A DNA stretch of 64,000 nt, taken from contig NZ_CP015992.1 of the NCBI RefSeq assembly GCF_001708505.1, positions 496,001-560,000 on the forward strand, in the 5' to 3' direction. Source of the stretch: Pseudomonas sp. TCU-HL1. GTDB lineage: Bacteria; Pseudomonadota; Gammaproteobacteria; Pseudomonadales; Pseudomonadaceae. The translations under genes were made by a program, and so were the position numbers. The notes beneath the pieces were generated by a model. It was not told the origin of the DNA. It saw only the letters and a program-made list of their open reading frames with translations, and searched no databases. Of the stretch, positions 58,119 to 64,000 are shown one piece after another. The stretch's first letter is position 1. Each line of letters starts with the position of its first letter.

Positions 58119-58593
58119 GGCGTTCCTCTCCTGTTCCGTGCCAGCGAGTTGGACACGGATACTTGTTACGGTTAACAAGGGGGAACACTAAGTCAGGCGC
58201 CGCCCGCGCTTGAGGGCATTGGCGGCCAACAAAGGTGGCTTAACAGGCCAGCGCGGCTAAGCATGAGCCCAGCTTCACGATTGTGCAGCGGTTTGTGACG
58301 GCCTCGAATCTACCGAACGCGCACTGCTATGCAGCGAACGATGAAGTCGCAAGGCTTTTGCTATTTCACCATCGACTGTCCGGGATGGGTTGACCACTAC
58401 ACTTTCAGGCACCTATATAGGCCCTGAAGTTACAGCGACGTAGGCGTGGCTGATCACTCCCAGCTCTGGTGCAGTTTCATCCAGTGGCAGAAGTCCAACT
58501 CAGGTTTTGCTCGCTGAGTTAGGCAACTTTCAGCGAACATGCCCAGGCAGCAAATGCGACATCACCTTTTGGCCAGTAATTCAGAGCGGCCAA
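58119..58593. other. 475-bp region upstream of the cytochrome operon
   Basis: No gene recognised. It contains the 25-bp imperfect dyad TTCAGG-N2-CCTATATAGG-N1-CCTGAA (58404-58428), whose inner 10 bp are a perfect palindrome; role unknown. The DNA from about 58500 on is less GC-rich than the surrounding genome. Confidence 0.4.
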
Positions 58594-59162
58594 TCAGCTC
58601 ACGGCTGTGTTCGGGTTTGCGCGGCCCAGAGAAGCCGGCTTCTGCGATGGCAGTATCCAAACCGCGAAAATGCGGAGCTGCTTTTGGGCTGCGCAAGGTC
58701 TCCATGCCGACGTTCCAGGCATGAATTTTGGGACAACACCCGAGACCGCTACCCGAGCGTATTGCCGCACCAGTGCGGCGAATCGTGCGGTGGTATTTTC
58801 CGCCTTGAGCAGGTGGCTTATCTCTAACGGCGCCATCTCGATGCCAGGCTGAATGCCTTCGGGCGTGACCGAGACTCTGCCGATACCGGTGCCTCCTACC
58901 AGGCCCGGCAACGATAGATCGGTGCCATCGAGCAGTGGGCCGAACTCCTCACGGATGACGTTCAGCAAATACCCCTCGGGAAGGTTCTGCCGGAAAAATG
59001 GAAACAGATCGCGGGGCCAGCGCCATGGCTCTTCACGAACGGGCATTGCCAGGCTGACAAAGTCTTCCAGGGCTGTTCCAGGCAGATATCTCAGGACGTA
59101 CTCGTCTCGCTCCCGGTAGAGCTGGCCACGAGCCTTGAGCGGACATGGACGTCGAGAATCAT
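58594..59162 (-). pseudogene. hipA: Decayed hipA toxin gene
   Basis: From ATG at 59160-59162 the frame reads MILDVHVR and is then lost; after a shift of frame it continues as ARGQLYRERDEYVLRYLPGTALEDFVSLAMPV, FFRQNLPEGYLLNVIREEFGPLLDGTDLSLPGLVGGTGIGRVSV and VRQYARVAVSGVVPKFM, which is the HipA N-terminal domain. Past about residue 160 the chain no longer resembles HipA, so the kinase domain is absent. Full HipA has about 430 residues. It lies 2 bases behind the hipB remnant, as in a normal hipBA operon. Confidence 0.75.
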
Positions 59163-59164
59163 GA

Positions 59165-59446
59165 TTAGCCTCTCCCAGAACGCTGCTCGTTGAGGATGTC
59201 CTCAACTGTCCGTTCGTGGCTGGCTTTTACCAGCTACAAGTCGTAGCTAGCCGCCTCCAGCAGACGGACAAGCGCCGATACGCTCATGTCGCCTTTGGCC
59301 AGCGTCTCCATGCGGGCTACGGTAGGCCGCGATACGCCTGCGCGGCTGGCCAGTGCCTCTTGGCTTAGATTCGCGTCACTCCGCGCTTGCTTCAGCATTT
59401 CGGCGACATCGTATGAGAGAAGACATTTGTAGCTCTTGGGCCACAT
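59165..59446 (-). pseudogene. hipB: Decayed hipB antitoxin gene with in-frame stop
   Basis: A HipB-type XRE protein: SYDVAEMLKQARSDANLSQEALASRAGVSRPTVARMETLAKGDMSVSALVRLLEAASYDL, then TAG at 59234-59236. After it the same frame goes on LVKASHERTVEDILNEQR to TAA at 59165-59167, giving the natural length of about 93 codons. One substitution (for example AAG to TAG) would explain the stop. The DNA-binding part could still be made as a 70-residue protein. Confidence 0.75.
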
Positions 59447-59589
59447 TGGCCTATGAGTCCAAGAAGGGAGCTTCTAGCTGCTTGGTAAACCCGGCAGGGC
59501 GCTGTGATCTGCGTTTGAATTTTCGCGTGCGCGAAAAAAGCAGTTGCCTAGAGCTCACTTTCTAGATGGCACACTGATTCAGTGCGACC

Positions 59590-59769
59590 TTAGATCGCCC
59601 CTTCAGAGCGAAGCTGGTCAAGGGCCTGGAAATACAGGGTCTCAGCATGCAGTAAAATCTCATCATGGCTCATGCGATTGAGGATAGACAGATAGTCTTC
59701 TCCGGCAGGCGTTATTGATCTTGTGGGCCATGCGGTACTGAATTTGTACCTTTGGGCTATAGGGCTGGT
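59590..59769 (-). pseudogene. C-terminal fragment of an unidentified protein
   Basis: A stop-to-stop frame of 59 residues without a good start ends in RSITPAGEDYLSILNRMS, HDEILLHAETLYFQALDQLRSEGAI and TAA. The residue pattern is protein-like (amphipathic helix, no low complexity), unlike other frames nearby, but I do not recognise the family. Its place between the hipBA remnant and the tRNA suggests the end of a lost mobile or accessory gene. Confidence 0.4.
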
Positions 59770-59793
59770 CTAGTTGTTTTCTCTGGAGGCATG

Positions 59794-59818
59794 AAAAAGC
59801 CGCGCAATGCGCGGCTTT
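59794..59818 (-). terminator. Terminator downstream of the tRNA
   Basis: Perfect 10-bp stem AAAGCCGCGC / GCGCGGCTTT (59796-59805 and 59809-59818), 3-nt loop, followed on the - strand by T's. It lies 5 bases behind the tRNA 3' end. Confidence 0.85.
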
Positions 59819-59822
59819 GATT

Positions 59823-59899
59823 TGGTGGGCCCACACGGACTCGAACCGTGGACCAAAGGATTATGAGTCCTCTGCTCTAACCGACTGAGCTATAGGCCC
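59823..59899 (-). tRNA. tRNA with anticodon CAT, probably tRNA-Ile2
   Basis: 77 nt including an encoded CCA. Acceptor GGGCCTA/TGGGCCC, D-arm GCTC-AGTCGGTTA-GAGC, anticodon arm GAGGA-CTCATAA-TCCTT, T-arm CACGG-TTCGAGT-CCGTG all fold well. CAT can be elongator Met or Ile2 (lysidine-modified). The shared pattern GACTCATAATC..TTGGTC favours Ile2, though only a comparison can decide. It lies between the hipBA remnant and rmcA. Confidence 0.9.
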
Positions 59900-59914
59900 C
59901 AGAAGGCCGGCGGA

Positions 59915-62900
59915 TTATACAGGCGCCCTTTGCTGGGCGCCAACCGCAGGGAGGGGACTGAGGAAAGTTCGTGCGAAGGTCTCGGCCGGCAGGGCTGCGC
60001 TGACGATAAAGCCTTGAATCTGTTCGCATCCTTCGGCGGCGAGGAAGTACTCCTGGGCCTTGGTTTCGACGCCTTCGGCGATCACGGTGAGTTGCATGCT
60101 ACGGCCGAGGGCGATGATGGCGCGGCTGATGGCGGCGTCGTTGGGATCGTCGGGCAGGCCACGGACGAAGGACTTGTCGATCTTCAGGACATCCAGCGGC
60201 AGCCGCTTGAGGTAGCTCAGGGAGGAGTAGCCGGTACCAAAGTCGTCGATGGCCAGCTGCACGCCGAGGGACTTGAGGTTGTGCAGCACGCAGAGGGCTT
60301 CTTCGGCCTGGCTCATGATGAAGCTTTCGGTGATTTCGAGTTGCAGGCGTTGGGGTTCCAAGCCCAGGGTCTGGATGAGCAACTGCAGGCGCTCCACCAG
60401 CAGCGGCTGACGCAGTTGGGCGCCGGCAAGGTTTATGGAAAGGGGGCCAAAGGGGGCATGGCCTTCTTGCCACTGCTGCATCTGCCGGCAGGCATGCTCC
60501 AGCACCCAGTCGCCCAGCGGCAGGATCAGGCCGGATTCTTCGGCCAGGGGGATGAAGCGCTCCGGCGGGATTTCGCCCAGCCTCGGGTGATACCAGCGTA
60601 CCAGGGCTTCGGCGCCCACCAGGTTGTGGTGCTGCAGGCTGAACTTGGGTTGGTAGCTGAGGGACAGTTCGTTGCGCTCCAGGGCGCGGCGCAGTTCGGT
60701 TTCCAGGGCCATGCGCTCGGTAGCCTGGCTGGTCAGGTCGCGGGTGTAGAACTCGATGCGGTTGCGGCCGCGGGCCTTGGCCCGGTACATGGCGGCGTCG
60801 GCGTTCTTCACCAGGGTGGCGACGTCCAGGCCGTGTTCCGGGAACAGGCTGATACCGATGCTCGCGCTCATGAAGAACTCGTGTTGCCCGGCGGGAACGG
60901 GCGCTTCAAAGCAGGCCAGCAGCTTGTTGGCCACTGTCTTGGCGTCATTGGCGTTGTGCAGGCCCGGCAGCAGGATGATGAATTCGTCGCCGCCCAGGCG
61001 GGCCACGGTGTCGATGTCGCGCAGTTGTTCGCGCAGACGGCCGGCGATGCCTTTGAGCAGCAGGTCGCCCACCGGGTGGCCGAGGCTGTCGTTGATGTGC
61101 TTGAAGCGGTCCAGGTCAATGAACAGCACTGCGCCATGGTGGTCGTCACCCGTGGCATCGGCCAGGGCCAGTTGCAGGCGGCTTTCGAACAGCAGGCGGT
61201 TGGGCAGACCTGTGAGCGGGTCGTGGTGGGCTTGGTAGTCGAGGCGTGCCTGGGCGTGCTTGAGCGGCGAGATGTCGGCGAACACGCCAACGTAGTGGGT
61301 GACCTGCTGGTGGCGGTCGCGCACGGCACTGATGGTGAGCCATTCGGGGTAGGGCTCGCCGTTTTTGCGACGGTTCCAGATTTCACCTTGCCAGTGCCCT
61401 TCTTGCTCCAGTTGGTGCCACATGGCGGCGTAGAAGGCGCTGTCGTGCTGGCCGGAGGCGAGCAGGCGGGGCGACTGGCCGAGGGCCTCGTCCTCGCTGT
61501 AGCCGGTGATTTCGCTGAAGGCGCGGTTGACGGCCGTGATGCGCAGGTCGGTGTCGGTGATCAGCACGCCTTCGGCCGTACTTTCGAAGACGGTGGCGGC
61601 TTGCAGTAGCTTCTCCTGCATTTGCTGCCGCTCAGTGACGTCGCGGGCGATGGTCAGCATGCAGGGCTCGCCGCCGATGGGGATGGGCTGGGCGGATAGC
61701 TCGCAGTGGCGCATTTGTCCAGTTTTGGTGCGGATGGCCGCGGTGAAGTGGCGCAGGCTGCCTTGCTCGCGGATGAGTTGGATCATGTGCTGACGGTCGG
61801 CCGGGTTGGCCCAGAGGCCGAGGTCCAGGGTGGAGCGTTCGGCAATTTCCTGTTGCTTGTAGCCAGTGATGCGGCTGAACCCTTCATTGGCTTCTAGCAG
61901 CAGGCCATCGCTGATCCGGGTGATGAGCAGGCCGTCTGGCGAGGCGTGGAAGGCACGGGCGAATTTTTCTTCTGAAACCTGCAGGAGTTGCTGGGTTTCC
62001 TTGAGTTGGGTGATGTCGCGGACGACGACGACCAGCGCCGGAGTGTCGTCCAGGTCAATGGTCTGGGCGGAGATCAGGCCGGTGAAGTGTTCGCCGTTGG
62101 CGCGGCGGAAGGGCATTTCCAGGTTGTGCAGTGGATTGCCCTGTTGCAGGCGCTGGAGAAGCTTCGGGCCGATGCCGGGAATGCCCCAGATGTCGAGCTC
62201 GGTGGCGGTGCGGCCGAGGGCTTCGCTGGCCTTGAGGCCGATCTGTTGCTCGAAGGTATGGTTGATCGCCAGCAAGCTGCCGTCGGTGCGGCGGGCGATG
62301 ACGATGATGTCGGGGCAGTTGTGGAAGACCGAGGCGAACTTCTGTTCGGACAGGCGCAGGGCTTGTTCGGTCTGCTTGGCCTCGGTGATGTCGATCATCA
62401 GGCCGCGCATCATCTGGGTCTCGCCGTGGGGTATGAGGGTGATGATGTCCCGTACCCAGAGCACGCGGCCGTCAGCGGCGATCATGCGGTAGTCGAGGCT
62501 GTGGTCGCGGCCGGCGGAGGTTTCCGCTTCGCAGAAGACGTTGGCCCAGGCGGTGTCGTCGGGGTGCAGGGTGCGGTGCCAGAAGCCGGGTTCCCGCCAG
62601 GTGCTCAGGGGATAGCCGAGCAGACGTTCGGCATGGGGGGAGACGTAGGTGTAGCAATAGTCTTCGACGCGCATTTCCCAGGCGATGGCGTTGAGGCTTT
62701 CCACCAGGCCGCGATAGTGCTGTTCGCTGCTGCGCAGTTCCTCCTGGAGGGCGGCGCGGCTGGTCATTTCGTTGCTCAGTCGGCGGTTGACGCGCAGGAC
62801 GAAGGTGAGCACGCCGGCGATCACTAGCAGGCCGGGCAAGCCGTAGAGCAGGACGCGGCTCCAGTCGGTTCCTTGATAGAGGGCGCCCCCTACCCAGCGC

Positions 62901-63652
62901 TCCTGGATGGCGGCGGCTTCTTCCGGGGTAATTTCGGCGAAGACCTTGTCGAGGATGCCGGCCAGGATCGGGTGGTTTTTCGGCGTCGCCATGGCCAGTT
63001 GATAGCGGTAGGGCGTCTCGCCGCTGATGCTGATGCCTTCGAGCTTTAGCTGGCGCAGGCTCCAGACACTGGAGGCGAGGTCACCGACGAAGGCGTCCAC
63101 CTGGCCGGTGGCAAGTGCCTGGAGGGAGGCGGCCACGGAGGGGTGGATCTGCAGGCTCAAGTCGGGGTGCTGGTTGCGCAGCAGTTCGTGCGGCGCGTAG
63201 TCGGCCACGACGCCGACGCGCAGGCCGTAGAGGTCCTCGATATTGGACGGCTGCGGGCCACGGGTCTGGGACAGGATGACGATGGGGAAGTCGAGGTAAG
63301 GGCGAGTGAAGAGCAGGTATTGCTGGCGCTCGGGGGTGGACATGATGCCGGGCAGCAGGTCCAGGTCGCCGTTGCGGGCCTGTTGCAGCACTTCGCTCCA
63401 GCTACTGGGTTCTACGGGCGCGAGTTGGATGTCCAGACGCTGGCGGACCAGCCCGATGTAGTCGGCGGCAAGGCCCTGGTGGTTGCCCTGGGCGTCCCGG
63501 AACTCAAAGGGAGGCCAGGAGGCGTCGATGCCCAGTCGCAGCTCGCCGCGATGGTCGAGCCAGTCCTGTTCTTCCTGGGTGAGCTTCAGGGCGCCGGCCG
63601 GGAAGGTCCAGAGCGCCAGCCAGAGCATCAGTAGGGCCCGCGCTCGCGCCAT
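59915..63652 (-). CDS. rmcA: Cyclic-di-GMP regulator RmcA (SBP-TM-PAS-GGDEF-EAL)
   Basis: A 1245-residue membrane protein, start MARARALLMLWL with GAGG 7 nt upstream. In order: signal peptide; SBP_bac_3 periplasmic sensor (about 30-255; ELRLGIDASWPPFEFRD); a membrane helix (about 265-285; LLYGLPGLLVIAGVLTFVL); four PAS domains (about 305-800); GGDEF domain with intact ARLGGDEFIIL; EAL domain with GAEALVRWYHP and DDFGTGYSSLSYLKRLPLDVLKIDKSFV. Length, domain order and position beside rpoD match P. aeruginosa RmcA, which lowers c-di-GMP in response to redox state and phenazines. Active-site motifs of both domains are present. Confidence 0.92.
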   Translation of the reverse strand: MARARALLMLWLALWTFPAGALKLTQEEQDWLDHRGELRLGIDASWPPFEFRDAQGNHQGLAADYIGLVRQRLDIQLAPVEPSSWSEVLQQARNGDLDLLPGIMSTPERQQYLLFTRPYLDFPIVILSQTRGPQPSNIEDLYGLRVGVVADYAPHELLRNQHPDLSLQIHPSVAASLQALATGQVDAFVGDLASSVWSLRQLKLEGISISGETPYRYQLAMATPKNHPILAGILDKVFAEITPEEAAAIQERWVGGALYQGTDWSRVLLYGLPGLLVIAGVLTFVLRVNRRLSNEMTSRAALQEELRSSEQHYRGLVESLNAIAWEMRVEDYCYTYVSPHAERLLGYPLSTWREPGFWHRTLHPDDTAWANVFCEAETSAGRDHSLDYRMIAADGRVLWVRDIITLIPHGETQMMRGLMIDITEAKQTEQALRLSEQKFASVFHNCPDIIVIARRTDGSLLAINHTFEQQIGLKASEALGRTATELDIWGIPGIGPKLLQRLQQGNPLHNLEMPFRRANGEHFTGLISAQTIDLDDTPALVVVVRDITQLKETQQLLQVSEEKFARAFHASPDGLLITRISDGLLLEANEGFSRITGYKQQEIAERSTLDLGLWANPADRQHMIQLIREQGSLRHFTAAIRTKTGQMRHCELSAQPIPIGGEPCMLTIARDVTERQQMQEKLLQAATVFESTAEGVLITDTDLRITAVNRAFSEITGYSEDEALGQSPRLLASGQHDSAFYAAMWHQLEQEGHWQGEIWNRRKNGEPYPEWLTISAVRDRHQQVTHYVGVFADISPLKHAQARLDYQAHHDPLTGLPNRLLFESRLQLALADATGDDHHGAVLFIDLDRFKHINDSLGHPVGDLLLKGIAGRLREQLRDIDTVARLGGDEFIILLPGLHNANDAKTVANKLLACFEAPVPAGQHEFFMSASIGISLFPEHGLDVATLVKNADAAMYRAKARGRNRIEFYTRDLTSQATERMALETELRRALERNELSLSYQPKFSLQHHNLVGAEALVRWYHPRLGEIPPERFIPLAEESGLILPLGDWVLEHACRQMQQWQEGHAPFGPLSINLAGAQLRQPLLVERLQLLIQTLGLEPQRLQLEITESFIMSQAEEALCVLHNLKSLGVQLAIDDFGTGYSSLSYLKRLPLDVLKIDKSFVRGLPDDPNDAAISRAIIALGRSMQLTVIAEGVETKAQEYFLAAEGCEQIQGFIVSAALPAETFARTFLSPLPAVGAQQRAPV

Positions 63653-63748
63653 TGGCGGCCTCGTTCCTTTAAGGGGTGTCAGGCAGCAGTGTAGACGTGG
63701 CCGCTGGCCATCTGGAAGGGGCAGGCGCAGCCATGGAGTGAGCAGAAA

Positions 63749-63779
63749 AGAAAACCCCCGGACTGGCCGGGGGTTTTCG
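63749..63779 (-). terminator. rpoD terminator
   Basis: Perfect 11-bp stem AAAACCCCCGG / CCGGGGGTTTT (63751-63761 and 63767-63777), 5-nt loop, with a T-rich tail on the - strand, 9 bases behind the rpoD stop. Confidence 0.9.
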
Positions 63780-63785
63780 TATCGC

Positions 63786-64000
63786 TTACTCGTCGAGGAA
63801 GGAGCGCAGGTGCTCGCTTCGCGACGGGTGACGCAGCTTGCGCAGCGCCTTGGCTTCGATCTGGCGGATACGCTCGCGGGTGACATCGAACTGCTTGCCG
63901 ACTTCCTCGAGGGTGTGGTCGGTATTCATGTCGATGCCGAAGCGCATGCGCAGGACCTTGGCTTCACGGGCAGTGAGGCCGGCCAGGACTTCACGGGTGG
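63786..64000 (-). CDS. rpoD: RNA polymerase sigma factor RpoD, C-terminal end (continues past window)
   Basis: The last 71 codons of the housekeeping sigma-70 gene. The segment covers region 4: [67 protein letters not shown], the -35-recognising helix-turn-helix. The 5' part is outside the window. The junction with rmcA and the tRNA matches Pseudomonas gene order. Confidence 0.97.
   Translation of the reverse strand, partial: TREVLAGLTAREAKVLRMRFGIDMNTDHTLEEVGKQFDVTRERIRQIEAKALRKLRHPSRSEHLRSFLDE

Noticed and set aside
59930..61609. 559-codon frame on the + strand opposite rmcA
   Set aside because: Antisense to the EAL, GGDEF and PAS coding parts, no own motif.
63653..63886. 78-residue upstream extension of the rmcA frame into rpoD
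   Set aside because: It would overlap the terminator and the rpoD end; the signal-peptide start at 63652 gives exactly the family length.

Overview
The window is high-GC chromosomal DNA from a Pseudomonas-type gammaproteobacterium. The right edge carries the 3' end of rpoD, then a 1245-residue SBP-PAS-GGDEF-EAL protein (RmcA type, same length and position as next to rpoD in P. aeruginosa), then a tRNA with anticodon CAT. Most genes belong to catabolic and transport clusters joined by LysR, GntR, XRE, AraC and sigma-54 regulators. I read everything by eye; family names rest on recognised motifs and not on searches.

Layout. 1-4.7 kb: the 3' part of a TonB siderophore receptor, a Sel1-repeat lipoprotein, a LysR regulator and an orphan pilus-tip adhesin. 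5.0-11.5 kb: a polyamine/guanidino cluster (gamma-glutamylpolyamine-type oxidase, XRE-cupin repressor, glutamine-synthetase-like ligase, LysR regulator, polyamine-binding protein, ureohydrolase). 11.7-16.6 kb: a short-chain-acid/ketone-body unit (CoA-transferase, GntP-type permease) with a sigma-54 activator, a -24/-12 promoter and three 16-bp dyads between regulator and permease. 16.7-18.6 kb: an EamA transporter divergent from a LysR gene. 18.7-27.7 kb: a spermidine/putrescine-type ABC importer, two amidohydrolases and a flavin reductase, divergent from a GntR regulator and a hydantoin/Asp/Glu racemase; together these look like a pathway for a cyclic nitrogen compound. 28.2-33.5 kb: an FMN reductase, a Gly/His-rich repetitive exported protein, a SCO1-like protein, a Tat multicopper oxidase, DoxX and a cytochrome P460 fragment.

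33.8-52.3 kb is the centrepiece: kynureninase, an amino-acid permease, two porins, an LVIVD-repeat periplasmic protein and an amino-acid ABC importer on the + strand, facing a complete 3-hydroxyanthranilate meta-cleavage operon (nbaE-H-J-I-G-F-C-D order) and a LysR gene on the - strand. Together they take kynurenine-type substrates to pyruvate and acetyl-CoA. Both transcription units have a 17-bp TATT-N9-AATA dyad upstream.

52.7-58.1 kb: an AraC regulator, a phenol-degradation-type outer-membrane channel, and an operon of lipoprotein cytochrome c, Tat-exported FAD oxidase and Tat-exported PLP racemase/aldolase-like enzyme, possibly an envelope redox pathway. 58.6-59.8 kb: a decayed hipBA pair and another gene fragment beside the tRNA 3' end, consistent with an eroded island. 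Three families of dispersed hairpin repeats occur between genes, and twice they supply a gene's ribosome-binding site or stop codon.
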